Source of the DNA: an uncultured bacterium
GTDB taxonomy: Bacteria; Acidobacteriota; Aminicenantia; Aminicenantales; CALLJL01
Direction of reading: 5' to 3'
NCBI GenBank assembly: GCA_938092135.1
Contig: CALLJL010000001.1
Coordinates: forward strand, 88,506-152,505
Length of the DNA: 64,000 nt
In this document: piece after piece, positions 1 to 7,698 of the stretch
Layout: each line of letters opens with the position of its first letter
How positions within the stretch are numbered: the first letter of the stretch is position 1
The notes under the pieces: model-generated
Told to the model about the DNA's origin: nothing
Database searches by the model: none
Seen by the model: only the letters and a program-made list of their open reading frames with translations
Translations under genes and position numbers: made by a program

Positions 1-11
1 GAGATAGAGAA

Positions 12-449
12 ATGACTAATAAAGCAAAGGCGGGCAGAATTACTGAGGTGAAGAAAAATAAGCTCCTCAAGAGTCTAAGGTCGTTTAGTGAAGAATTCGG
101 AAAGGTTCTCGATCCAGTCGCCTTTTTGAAAGAGAAAAATCCAGAATTGTGTGCGGCTTTTTTGGAACTCCATGAACTAACACTCAATGAAGGCGCGGTC
201 TCCAAGAAACACAAGTTTTTGATTCATGCGGCTGTGACCGCTTCCCAACATGACCGGGAAACGACCGCCATGCACCTTATTGGAGCCATTAAAGCCGGAG
301 CCAGGGAGGATGAACTCCTGGAAACAGCTTTCACGCTGATTCCGGTTGCCGGGATGCCGGCATTTGCCGTCTTTTTGGCGGCCTGGCAGCAAGTCCGGCA
401 GTTAGCTTTAAATCAGACTAGAAAAAGGAGGAAAAGCTATGGACGATAA
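12..449 (+). CDS. AhpD/carboxymuconolactone decarboxylase-like protein without redox cysteines
   Basis: The 145-aa product has the all-helical CMD/AhpD core at about residues 65-125, including the stretch from KHKFLIHAAV through AIKAGAREDE to PVAGMPAF. In active AhpD peroxidases a CxxC pair sits just after the AAV helix. Here that place reads TASQHDRETT, so the two cysteines are absent and classical AhpD disulfide chemistry is unlikely. The ATG at 12 follows a weak purine stretch. The gene overlaps the next start by 11 bases, so the two are probably translationally coupled. Family assignment is by sequence pattern. The actual role is unknown; a scaffold or regulatory role beside the DUF169 gene is inference. 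Confidence 0.72.
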   Translation: MTNKAKAGRITEVKKNKLLKSLRSFSEEFGKVLDPVAFLKEKNPELCAAFLELHELTLNEGAVSKKHKFLIHAAVTASQHDRETTAMHLIGAIKAGAREDELLETAFTLIPVAGMPAFAVFLAAWQQVRQLALNQTRKRRKSYGR

Positions 450-1224
450 AATCAGGCGGGTCGAGGTCTGTTGCGAATTGTCGGCGATGCTTCGACCGAA
501 GACCTATCCTTTTGGGGTAAAATTTTATGAAACCTTAGAGGAAAGGCCTTCTGGAACAACCCGACCGCGCCATCCCATGAATACCTGTCAGATTACGGCC
601 ATCGTTCGCTATTATGGACGATCGATGTATTTTACGGCCGAAGATATGGCCTGTATAGTAGGCGGGGTGACCATTGGTCTAATTCCGGAGCCAGAGATAA
701 TGAAAAATGGTGAAATTGCTAAAATGCTTCATGCTGATCTGGAATCAGCGCGCGAGTTCACTTCGCAGGTGGCCAAAATCCCCTATGGGGAATTCAAGGC
801 TGTGGCCGTGGCTCCGATGGCTAAGATAAATTTTGAGCCGGATATTGTCGTCATGTATGGAAACACGGCACAAGTGATGCGGGTTGTTCAGGGATATCTT
901 TATAAAAGGGGTGGCCGGGTTCATTTTTCCACCGGGGGTGAATGGAGTCTTTGCGCCGATAGCATTGCCCAAGCTTACGTCTCCCAGGATATTGCGCTGG
1001 GATTGCCCTGCTTCGGCGACCGTAAAACAGCTTTAGCCCAGGAGGATGAAGTGACTGTGGCCTTCCCCTTTAAAATGTACGATTCTATATTAGAAGGAAT
1101 ACGGGAGACGGCCAATGTCGCTGCCTATCCAACACCTTTTGATATCGGTTTTCCCCAGATGCCCGATTATACCTTAACTTCCTGGGCGGTAGAATATCGC
1201 CGGAAGCATTTAAGTGGGAAATAA
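439..1224 (+). CDS. DUF169 family protein
   Basis: The 261-aa soluble protein matches the DUF169 pattern: an N-terminal PVGVKF-like segment (here YPFGVKFYE), a TCQITAIVRYYGR block, an EDMACIVGG block, and a later DIVVMYGN segment followed by a Gly-rich stretch around residues 155-175. DUF169 proteins are widespread in anaerobes and archaea and have no firmly established reaction. Conserved cysteines at about residues 50, 71, 172 and 191 could bind a metal or cofactor, but this is inference. A good ribosome site (AGGAGG) precedes the ATG. The start lies inside the preceding AhpD-like gene, indicating an operon. Confidence 0.85.
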   Translation: MDDKIRRVEVCCELSAMLRPKTYPFGVKFYETLEERPSGTTRPRHPMNTCQITAIVRYYGRSMYFTAEDMACIVGGVTIGLIPEPEIMKNGEIAKMLHADLESAREFTSQVAKIPYGEFKAVAVAPMAKINFEPDIVVMYGNTAQVMRVVQGYLYKRGGRVHFSTGGEWSLCADSIAQAYVSQDIALGLPCFGDRKTALAQEDEVTVAFPFKMYDSILEGIRETANVAAYPTPFDIGFPQMPDYTLTSWAVEYRRKHLSGK

Positions 1225-1241
1225 ACGGGAGGAGACAAGAA

Positions 1242-1598
1242 ATGAAAGTAAAAATTGTGCTCAATGGCGGCTTAAGGTCCTGCTGTTCAAGCTTTCCACC
1301 TGAGTTAGTCCGTGACATTATCAAGGATTGGCTAAGGCCTGAAGACGAGCTCGAAGTTCTGGACAGGCAAAAAGATCCCTGGGAGCCAGACGAGCTGGCA
1401 GCTGTTGCTGAAAAATACTTTGGCGAGGCCATCTATCCATTGCTTTATGTTGGAGCCCACCTGATGACTGCAGGTGACCTTCCTGATAGGGATACTCTTT
1501 TGAAAATGGTAGCCGACCCGAAAAAATATGCAATTAGCAAAGAAGACATTCTGGAAGAAGCCAGGCTCCGGGGTCTTCTGGAAAAAGAGCCGAGTTGA
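1242..1598 (+). CDS. small CC-motif protein, possible thioredoxin-like fold
   Basis: This 118-aa protein is not recognised with certainty. It begins with a short beta-strand (VKIVLNGG) and an SCCSS motif, so two adjacent cysteines lie at residues 14-15 where a thioredoxin fold carries its active site. Later comes AIYPLLYVG followed by a charged helix, which resembles the cis-Pro and final strand of a thioredoxin-like fold. The C-terminal 35 residues are a charged helical tail. GGGAGGAG lies 9 bases before the ATG. It sits 17 bases after the DUF169 gene and likely belongs to the same operon. A metallochaperone or redox role is inference. Confidence 0.6.
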   Translation: MKVKIVLNGGLRSCCSSFPPELVRDIIKDWLRPEDELEVLDRQKDPWEPDELAAVAEKYFGEAIYPLLYVGAHLMTAGDLPDRDTLLKMVADPKKYAISKEDILEEARLRGLLEKEPS

Positions 1599-1693
1599 TT
1601 GTCTTCTTTCCTTTTAGGTGATGCGACCAGCGGATAGAGACAAGATGAACAGAAGGTAAAAATAATTAAAAAAGAATTAAAAGGAAAACAATT

Positions 1694-2428
1694 ATGGAAA
1701 TTTTAAGAGTAGAAAAAGTTTCCCTTCGTCTCGGGGATAGAGAAATCTTAAAGGAGCTGAGTTTTTCCGTTGAGGCGGGCACGATCCATTCTCTTCTTGG
1801 ACCCAATGCCGCCGGCAAATCGAGCATTGCCTACTGCCTTCTCGGCTGCTGTGATTATCTTCCCCAGAGCGGCCGGATTTTTTTTGACGGCCAGGATATA
1901 ACTACCCTGCCTGTCTATGAGAGAGCCCGAAGGGGTATAACTTTAGCCTGGCAGGAGCCGGCTCGCTTTGAGGGGTTGACGGTGAAGGATTATATTGCGG
2001 TGGGGATGAAGAATAAGGACGTGACCGAAATTGAGAGAGTTCTTTACCAAGTTTTATTGGAGCCAAAAAATTATTTAAACAGGGTTATTGATAAAACGCT
2101 AAGTGGCGGCGAGAGAAAGAGGATTGAACTTGCCGCGGTGATGGCCATGAAACCCAGACTGGCTATTCTGGATGAACCTGACTCGGGCATTGATATCTTA
2201 GCTTTGGATAGCATTGTCGGCATCATAAAAGGATTGAAGGAGGAAGGTACGACCGTTCTTCTGATTACGCATAGGGAAGAGGTGGCCGAAATCGCCGATC
2301 GGACTTCGCTCATCTGTTCAGGCTTTGTGGTCAAGGAAGGAAGCCCCCAGGAAGTTGGCCGTTATTTTAAAGAAAAATGCATTCCCTGTCCATCGCGAAT
2401 TTATCCTTCCCCTGAAAATAATATCTAA
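1694..2428 (+). CDS. sufC: SufC-type ABC ATPase of a minimal SUF (SMS-like) Fe-S assembly system
   Basis: The 244-aa cytoplasmic ATPase has Walker A GPNAAGKS (about residues 36-43), signature LSGGERKR (about 136-143) and Walker B LAILDEPDSGID (about 155-166), followed by the switch His in LLITHREE. The LSGGERKR signature and the DEPDSGID segment are typical of SufC rather than of transporter ATPases. No membrane partner is nearby, and the next gene encodes the SufB/SufD scaffold. SufC drives conformational change of the SufB scaffold during Fe-S cluster assembly. The C-terminus carries an extra CIPCPSR tail with a CxxC pair that I do not recognise from ordinary SufC. Only two suf genes are present, matching the described two-gene SMS type. 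Confidence 0.9.
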   Translation: MEILRVEKVSLRLGDREILKELSFSVEAGTIHSLLGPNAAGKSSIAYCLLGCCDYLPQSGRIFFDGQDITTLPVYERARRGITLAWQEPARFEGLTVKDYIAVGMKNKDVTEIERVLYQVLLEPKNYLNRVIDKTLSGGERKRIELAAVMAMKPRLAILDEPDSGIDILALDSIVGIIKGLKEEGTTVLLITHREEVAEIADRTSLICSGFVVKEGSPQEVGRYFKEKCIPCPSRIYPSPENNI

Positions 2429-2439
2429 GGAGTCAATAA

Positions 2440-3375
2440 ATGCAGGATTATGAATATATGCTGAGGGCCTATGAACAGGCCGGAGGCGAAACTTCAATTT
2501 TTAAGGATTCCCGGATTGCCCATCTGGTGGTTCATAAAAACAAGGTCATCGGTAAGCATTTAGTCCCAGGCCTCTTTCTGGAGCCAGAGGAGACCCCTTC
2601 TGGCGTGGATATTCGCCTGCGGGTTGAAGAGGGAAGAAAAATAGAGCATCCCGTTCATCTTTGCTTCGGAATATTGCCTAAGGAGGGCGTTCAAATAATT
2701 AACATCAAAGCCAGGATAGAGGATGGCGCCCAGATAAGGCTCCTTGCCCATTGTGTCTTTCCTAATGCCATTAAAGTTGTTCACCAGATGGAAGCTGAAA
2801 TCGAGCTGGGCGATAACGCTCTTTATGAATATAATGAGGTTCATTTTCATGGCGATGAGGGAGGAATAGAAGTTGTGCCCAGGGCGAAGGTAAAAGTGGG
2901 CAAAAACAGCTCCTTTCAAACCAATTTTTCCTTGCTCAAAGGCCGGGTCGGTGTCTTCGATCTGGATTATGAAGTTCGGGTTGATGAAAACTCAAGTTTG
3001 GCCATGATGACCAAAATCTACGGCTATGGTGATGATAGGATTAAAATCAGGGAAGCGGGATGGCTCGAAGGAAAATCTTCCCGTGGTCTGATCAAGAGTC
3101 GGATTGCGGTCAAAGATAAAGCCATAAGTGAAATTGTGAATGAACTCACCGCCTCAGCTCCTGAAGCCAGGGGTCACGTTGATTGTTTAGAAGTAATTCA
3201 GGGGATGGCCCAGGCCAAGGCCGTCCCCATTGTTAATGTTAACCACGAACTGGCCCAGGTGACTCATGAGGCGGCCATTGGTCGGGTGGATAAAAAGCAG
3301 ATCCAGACCCTCATGGCCAGGGGACTCAAAGAGGAAGAAGCCATCGACCTTATAATTAGTGGAATGCTGAAATGA
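2440..3375 (+). CDS. sufB: SufB/SufD-like Fe-S cluster scaffold
   Basis: The 311-aa protein is a short SufBD-family scaffold, clearly smaller than the roughly 470-residue proteobacterial SufB. It has the beta-helix region (about 50-235) and the helical C-terminal SufC-binding part. That part includes GHVDCLEV with Cys249 and THEAAIG with Glu277, which by position match the cluster-assembly Cys and Glu of SufB. The ending RGLKEEEAIDLIISGML is typical of the family. It starts 11 bases after sufC behind AAGGAGT. With SufC it would assemble Fe-S clusters without SufD, SufS, SufE or SufU in this locus. A cysteine desulfurase must come from elsewhere or sulfide may be used directly (inference). Confidence 0.9.
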   Translation: MQDYEYMLRAYEQAGGETSIFKDSRIAHLVVHKNKVIGKHLVPGLFLEPEETPSGVDIRLRVEEGRKIEHPVHLCFGILPKEGVQIINIKARIEDGAQIRLLAHCVFPNAIKVVHQMEAEIELGDNALYEYNEVHFHGDEGGIEVVPRAKVKVGKNSSFQTNFSLLKGRVGVFDLDYEVRVDENSSLAMMTKIYGYGDDRIKIREAGWLEGKSSRGLIKSRIAVKDKAISEIVNELTASAPEARGHVDCLEVIQGMAQAKAVPIVNVNHELAQVTHEAAIGRVDKKQIQTLMARGLKEEEAIDLIISGMLK

Positions 3376-3920
3376 TTCTAAAAGCATAACTACATTGAGA
3401 AGGCTTATCGGGAAGCAATTTGACGGGCTAATTAGGGCAAGGCTGAAATGATTGGTCAAGCCAATAAAAGAAGTTCAGAATTTAAAATGAAGCTATAAAA
3501 TGGAGAAGTCTTCGGAAGGACTTAACCTGGCCAGCACCATCGATATTTCTATCTTTTTATCGATTACAGCGGCGACAGAAGAAGGAACAGAGCTAAAATC
3601 AAGTGGAATTAAAAAAGTAGGCAAAAGTCCGCAGCCGAGCCTTATGAAGGCAATCAGGACTCAGGAGAAAAAGCTATGTGTCAATACTGCGGAAATACTG
3701 GGCTTTGCTATTTTGTTTTAAGCTACGGAATATGGTGGTTTTTTAAAAGGGTCTTTTATCGTCTGAAAATAAATCGTCTCAAAAATAAAAATTTTTGCTT
3801 TCGGCTAAAGAGGAGACGAGAAGTTTTTTCTTTTGATAGAAACCCTTATGTCACTAAATAAATGTTCGCATTTACTGGAGGCCAACAAATTCTTAAAAAA
3901 TATCAAAGAGGAGAAAGAAG
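3376..3920 (+). other. 545-base stretch without a convincing gene
   Basis: Two short open frames (3500-3721 and 3676-3861) lack good ribosome sites, family resemblance or sensible composition. The second begins MCQYCGN, which could be a scrap of a Cys-rich protein, but it soon runs into Lys/Arg/Phe-rich sequence typical of non-coding AT-rich DNA. A loose TCGTCTC / GAGACGA inverted pair lies near 3775-3822, with imperfect pairing and no T-run. It may be a decayed gene or a leader for the cupin-permease operon. Confidence 0.5.
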
Positions 3921-4229
3921 ATGATAGTAGTTAATTTGAATGAGCTGGTGGAGTTTTCGGCCACCTCCCATACGAAAAGTGTCTTTTTCGAAGCAACCAA
4001 CATTAAAGCTCAGGTCATGGGACTGGAAGCGGGACAGCAGATTCCTCCTTGCCGGATGGATTACGACGTCGTTTTTGTTGTCCTTTCGGGACAGGGAGAA
4101 ATCATCGTCGAGGGCGAAGAAAAAGCTATTAGCGAAAATTCCTTCATCTTTGTCCCCAAAGAAAAGGAGACCCGCTCCCTTAAAGCTCGAACCAGAATGG
4201 CCGTGCTGGCCATTCAAATTAGGGGATAG
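3921..4229 (+). CDS. small cupin-domain protein with degenerate metal site
   Basis: The 102-aa single-domain cupin has the order GLEAGQQIPPC..., VVLSGQGEIIVEGEE, ISENSFIFVPKEKE, matching cupin motifs 1 and 2. The usual HxH pair of motif 1 is replaced by PPCRMDY, and the motif 2 His is missing, so an ordinary tri-His/Glu metal site is not present; Cys35 might substitute. GAGGAG precedes the ATG. The stop is four bases before the first half-permease gene, so it is operonic with it. Small cupins beside transporters often act as ligand sensors or accessory proteins; that role here is inference. Confidence 0.8.
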   Translation: MIVVNLNELVEFSATSHTKSVFFEATNIKAQVMGLEAGQQIPPCRMDYDVVFVVLSGQGEIIVEGEEKAISENSFIFVPKEKETRSLKARTRMAVLAIQIRG

Positions 4230-4232
4230 ACC

Positions 4233-4712
4233 ATGCTGGTCGCCATCATCTGGGGCCTGGCCATTATCCTTCTTTTATTCTCTCTTTTTCAAAACAGGGC
4301 AAAGACCTGGCGAGCACTTATTTTCGCTTGGAAATTTTTTCGCTCGATGGCCCTGCCGGTTCTGGCTACTATCTGGGCAATAGGGTTTCTTCTATCTTTT
4401 CTGACACCGTCTATCATTTCTAGGGCCATTGGCCAGGAATCGGGCTGGTGGGGAGTTACTCTGGCTGCTCTCTTCGGGTCAGTGGTTTTAATTCAAGCCT
4501 TTATTGCCTTTCCCCTTGCGGGTTCTTTGCTTCGCCAGGGAGCGAGCGTGAGGGCCATCGCCGCTTTCGTGACCACCTTAGTCATGGTTGGAGTAATCAC
4601 TGCCCCGTTGGAAGCCAAATTCTTCGGCCGACAATTTACCTTCTGGCGGAATTTCCTCAGTTTTATTCTGGCCATCCTCATTGCTTTAATCATGGGTAGC
4701 ATCCTCAGATGA
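4233..4712 (+). CDS. half-size permease, N-terminal-type half of an ArsP/DUF318-like carrier
   Basis: The 159-aa membrane protein has about four to five hydrophobic segments: 1-18, 38-55, 69-90, 106-125 and 137-157. The core IQAFIAFPLAGSLLRQGAS followed by AFVTTLVMVGVITAPLE and a KFFG loop has the layout of one repeat of the COG0701 (DUF318, ArsP-like) permeases. Those proteins are normally about 300-430 residues with two such repeats. The next gene encodes the second repeat and overlaps by four bases (ATGA), so the two halves are probably made in equal amounts and form a heterodimer. The CSC-type cysteines seen in the full-length permease at 33831 are absent. Substrate unknown. Confidence 0.78.
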   Translation: MLVAIIWGLAIILLLFSLFQNRAKTWRALIFAWKFFRSMALPVLATIWAIGFLLSFLTPSIISRAIGQESGWWGVTLAALFGSVVLIQAFIAFPLAGSLLRQGASVRAIAAFVTTLVMVGVITAPLEAKFFGRQFTFWRNFLSFILAILIALIMGSILR

Positions 4713-5224
4713 AAAAATTTTTCTCGGCTCGAAATATCCTCATTTTGCTTGCTTTAACTAACATTCTGGTGTATTTTTTCGCGCCGGCCAAGGCCCTTTT
4801 AATTCTATCTAACGCCCGAACTTATCTTCTGGAGATGTTATCGGTTATGCCGCCGATTCTCGTTCTTATCGGTCTATTCCAGGTCTGGGTTCCCCGGCAG
4901 ACCGTGGAGCGAGCAATGGGAAGCAAGTCAGGTTTGAAGGGAATTATGATGGCTATTCTTGTAGGCACAGCGGCCATGGGACCTCTTTATGCCGCTTTTC
5001 CCCTCGGCGTTTCTCTCCTTGAAAAGGGAGCGAGCCTGTTTAATGTAGCGGTTTTTCTCTGCGTCTGGGCCTCCGTCAAGATTCCGATGATTTTTTTTGA
5101 AATTAAATTCCTTGGACCAGATTTTGCGGGTCTCAGGCTCGCTTTAACCTTGCCCAGCATCATTCTTATAAGTTTTCTGCTGAAAACCATTTTGAAGAGG
5201 AGGAGTTTTTATGAAAAAACTTAA
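4709..5224 (+). CDS. half-size permease, second half of an ArsP/DUF318-like carrier
   Basis: The 171-aa membrane protein has hydrophobic segments near residues 8-30, 44-62, 77-98, 108-130 and 145-165. Its core AAMGPLYAAFPLGVSLLEKGAS followed by VKIPMIFFEIKFLG parallels the first half (IAFPLAGSLLRQGAS, TAPLEAKFFG), showing an internal-repeat relationship between the two genes. It overlaps the preceding stop by four bases and the following lipoprotein start by 14 bases. No cysteine lies in the core, so a Cys-based arsenite or organoarsenical path as proposed for ArsP is not supported. Function as an exporter of a reduced sulfur or metal compound is inference from neighbours. Confidence 0.78.
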   Translation: MKKFFSARNILILLALTNILVYFFAPAKALLILSNARTYLLEMLSVMPPILVLIGLFQVWVPRQTVERAMGSKSGLKGIMMAILVGTAAMGPLYAAFPLGVSLLEKGASLFNVAVFLCVWASVKIPMIFFEIKFLGPDFAGLRLALTLPSIILISFLLKTILKRRSFYEKT

Positions 5225-5711
5225 ACTCCAGAAAAGCCTTCACGTCGGCCTTTATTTGTCATCCCTGATACTTTTTATTTTTATAAATCCAGCCTGCCAG
5301 AACCAGAAAGGAAGCCAAAACGAAATGATGCCTTCTACGCCGGCTACGGAGGTTGGAAAATCGGGCACCTCAAGTCCTAGGGGAACTGAAGGAGAGGTTC
5401 TGGTTACCTTTGACCTTAACCTGGATTTTTCTAAATACAAGGTCACTTTTATCGAGCTTGGAGCCGACCGCTGCCTTCCTTGCCGGGCTATGCAGCCCAT
5501 CATGCGCGAACTCGCCAGGGAATTTAAGGGCCAGCTGCAGGTGGTTTTTTATGATGTCTGGAAGGACCCGCGTCCGGCCCGAAAATACGATATTCAACTC
5601 ATTCCTACCCAGGTCTTCATTGACCAGAATGGAAAGGAATTTTTCCGCCATGTGGGCTTTTTCCCGAAGGAGGAGATTCTTAAGGTTCTTAAAATGAAAG
5701 GTATTGAGTAA
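5211..5711 (+). CDS. thioredoxin-like lipoprotein (CLPC active site)
   Basis: The 166-aa protein has an N-terminal hydrophobic segment ending in INPAC (Cys29), a plausible lipobox. A Ser/Thr/Pro-rich linker runs to about residue 60, followed by a thioredoxin domain. The active site is RCLPCRAM (Cys88, Cys91) and the cis-Pro loop is LIPTQVFID near residue 138. It lacks the extra inserts of DsbA and is closest to TlpA/ResA-type or short thioredoxins. It starts inside the preceding permease gene and is followed 22 bases later by CcdA, its likely electron supplier across the inner membrane. Role: a reductant at the outer face of the membrane for a metal- or sulfur-handling partner (inference). 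Confidence 0.85.
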   Translation: MKKLKLQKSLHVGLYLSSLILFIFINPACQNQKGSQNEMMPSTPATEVGKSGTSSPRGTEGEVLVTFDLNLDFSKYKVTFIELGADRCLPCRAMQPIMRELAREFKGQLQVVFYDVWKDPRPARKYDIQLIPTQVFIDQNGKEFFRHVGFFPKEEILKVLKMKGIE

Positions 5712-5733
5712 AAGTTCTTAAGCAGGAAAAACC

Positions 5734-6423
5734 ATGGAAAAAATCTTTGGCAATATTGAGCAGCTCATCCAGCAAAATCCGTGGCTGGCGGTGGTGGCTG
5801 TTTTTCTCGGCGGCGTGATGACAGCTTCCAATCCCTGCGTTCTGGCCATAGTGCCGCTCATGATCAGTTTTGTAGCCGGGAAGAAGGGCCAGGTTACTAT
5901 AAAAAATTCCTTCTTTTTTTCCCTTCAGTTTATCCTGGGTCTATCCATCACCTTCACGATTCTGGGAATTGTCTCGGCCCTAATGGGCCGGATGTTTGGT
6001 GATGTTGGCGCCTTCTGGAGATATGCAGTTGTAGCTGTCTGTTTGGTGATGGGAATTCATCTTTTAGGTCTTTTCAAGTTTAACTTTCCTTTTCCCAAAG
6101 CTCTGGCCGCCGAAAGAGCTGAAAATCTGGGAGCCTTTTTGCTGGGCCTACTCTTTGGGGCCGTCTCGACACCTTGCGCCGTGCCCATTCTTGCTGTTCT
6201 TCTGGCCTTCATCGCCAGCAAAGGGAATATTTTTTATGGTGCCTTTTTACTTTTTATCTATGCCCTCGGGCACTCCTTTCTGATTCTTGTAGCCGGCACA
6301 TCTATGGGCGCGGCCAGGAGGATGATCGAATCGAAAGGACTGAAAAAGACGAACCTCCTTTTCCAAAAAATCGCCGGCATTATCATCCTTCTTGTTGGTG
6401 CCTATTTCTTGTTTGCTATTTAG
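5734..6423 (+). CDS. ccdA: CcdA/DsbD-type transmembrane thiol electron carrier
   Basis: The 229-aa protein has six predicted membrane segments and the two CcdA half-repeats with conserved cysteines: ASNPCVLAIVPL near residue 33 and VSTPCAVPIL near residue 150. These cysteines cycle between cytoplasmic thioredoxin and an outward-facing acceptor. The acceptor is most likely the CLPC lipoprotein encoded just upstream. The length equals that of the short CcdA form, without DsbD alpha or gamma domains. No cytochrome c maturation genes are in view, so whether it serves haem ligation or another thiol protein is open. Confidence 0.9.
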   Translation: MEKIFGNIEQLIQQNPWLAVVAVFLGGVMTASNPCVLAIVPLMISFVAGKKGQVTIKNSFFFSLQFILGLSITFTILGIVSALMGRMFGDVGAFWRYAVVAVCLVMGIHLLGLFKFNFPFPKALAAERAENLGAFLLGLLFGAVSTPCAVPILAVLLAFIASKGNIFYGAFLLFIYALGHSFLILVAGTSMGAARRMIESKGLKKTNLLFQKIAGIIILLVGAYFLFAI

Positions 6424-6496
6424 GATAACTAAACATGGTGAAGCAAAAAATCACCAAGGTCTCAAAAGGGCGGGGTCACAAGAAAAGAGGAAAGAA

Positions 6497-6742
6497 ATGA
6501 AAAAATTTTGGAAGGCCTTTTTTATAATCGTCCTCGTGTCTCTTGTCTCGGCCGAGACGACCGAGAAAGAGGAGGTCAAAATAACCTTACAGCAGGCCAT
6601 CGATGAGGCTTTAACGAATAATGACCTCTTGAAGAAATCTCAGTCCGAGGTTGAAGGGGCTGTGGCCTTAGTTGGAAAGATAAAAAGCAATGAAAAATGG
6701 TTGTCACTCCTTAACGACATATTTTTTTATTTTACCTCTTAA
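6497..6742 (+). pseudogene. truncated TolC-family outer membrane protein start
   Basis: An 81-codon frame begins with a signal peptide (MKKFWKAFFIIVLVSLVSA) after GAGGAAAG. It continues with ITLQQAIDEALTNNDLLKKS, the classic first helix of TolC/OEP proteins. After about residue 60 the homology stops and the frame ends at TTTTATTTTACCTCT-TAA. A complete TolC protein would need about 400 residues, so this is only the first sixth of a gene. The following dehydrogenase gene starts 12 bases later with its own strong ribosome site. This looks like a deletion remnant of an efflux gene. Confidence 0.7.
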
Positions 6743-6754
6743 AAGGAGGCGCAA

Positions 6755-7537
6755 ATGACCTTTGAGAAGAAAGTAGGATTTATTGGCGGAGGACGAATTA
6801 CTAGGATTCTGTTAGAAGGTTTTGAGAAAAAAGGATTGAGTTTCCAGGAAATTTATGTGAGCGATATCAATTCAGAAATTCTGAAGCAGTTAAAGGAAAG
6901 ATTCCCTGCAATAAAAGCTTTTTCTGACAACAGCATGCTTGCCGCTGCAAGTGAGGTGATCTTTATGGCTCTCCATCCGCCTGGGCTGTCAATTGTTCTC
7001 GATGAAATTAAATCCTCCCTCAAGCAAGAAGTAATCCTCATCTCGCTGGCGCCCAAAATTACCATGGCTAAAATTTCAACAGTTTTGGGTGGATTCAATC
7101 GAATTGTTCGAATGATCCCCAATGCGCCTTCAATTGTCAATGCCGGATATAATCCCGTTGTTTTTGGGGCCGGTCTCAGCGCCCCGGAAAAGGAGGAGCT
7201 TTTGGCCCTGTTTTCCTCGCTGGGCGAATGTCCTGAAGTTAAAGAGGAAACCCTTGAGGCCTACGCCATCCTGACGGCCATGGGTCCAACTTATTTCTGG
7301 TTTCAGCTAGCCGAGCTGGCCAAACTTGGCGAGGCTTTTGGAGTTTCCACGAAGGAGTCGCGACGAGCTTTGCTTCGGATGATTGAAGGAGCAGCGAAAA
7401 CTCTTTTTGACTCCAGCTTGACCGCCGAAGAAGTCATGGACCTTGTTCCCGTTAAACCTTTAGCTGAGGATGAGCCAAAAATCAGGGAGATCTATCGCCT
7501 TCGCCTCGAACCTCTTTATCAAAAATTAAAACCCTGA
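6755..7537 (+). CDS. pyrroline-5-carboxylate reductase-like NAD(P)-dependent dehydrogenase
   Basis: The 260-aa protein has an N-terminal Rossmann fold with VGFIGGGRITRILLEGF (about 7-23). The P5CR-family pattern follows: VIFMALHPP, LISLAPKITMAKI, RMIPNAPSIVNAG (about 118-130), and a helical dimerisation domain with MGPTYFWFQLAELAKLGEAFGV. In true ProC the C-terminal proline-binding helix carries a PGGTT motif; here the corresponding segment reads LVPVKPLAEDEPKI. The substrate is therefore probably not pyrroline-5-carboxylate. AAAAGGAGG precedes the ATG. Genes of proline synthesis are not nearby, and the context is redox/transport. Confidence 0.75.
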   Translation: MTFEKKVGFIGGGRITRILLEGFEKKGLSFQEIYVSDINSEILKQLKERFPAIKAFSDNSMLAAASEVIFMALHPPGLSIVLDEIKSSLKQEVILISLAPKITMAKISTVLGGFNRIVRMIPNAPSIVNAGYNPVVFGAGLSAPEKEELLALFSSLGECPEVKEETLEAYAILTAMGPTYFWFQLAELAKLGEAFGVSTKESRRALLRMIEGAAKTLFDSSLTAEEVMDLVPVKPLAEDEPKIREIYRLRLEPLYQKLKP

Positions 7538-7698
7538 TAGCTAACCAATTAGGCTTTTTTAACGAGCAATGAAATTGTAACTATGAGAACGCTGGAAAAG
7601 GAGTTCATCAGGGAGGAGCGAAGTATCAGGCCAACTGGTGCGGAGGCACGGAGATGGTGTTAATTCGGCCATGAAATGGAAACATGAAAGGAGAAATT

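Noticed and set aside
3500-3861. Two short plus-strand frames, one starting MCQYCGN
   Set aside because: No ribosome site and no family pattern; composition degrades into AT-rich codons.
6755-7537. Calling this gene proC
   Set aside because: The PGGTT motif of true pyrroline-5-carboxylate reductase is missing, so only the wider family is named.
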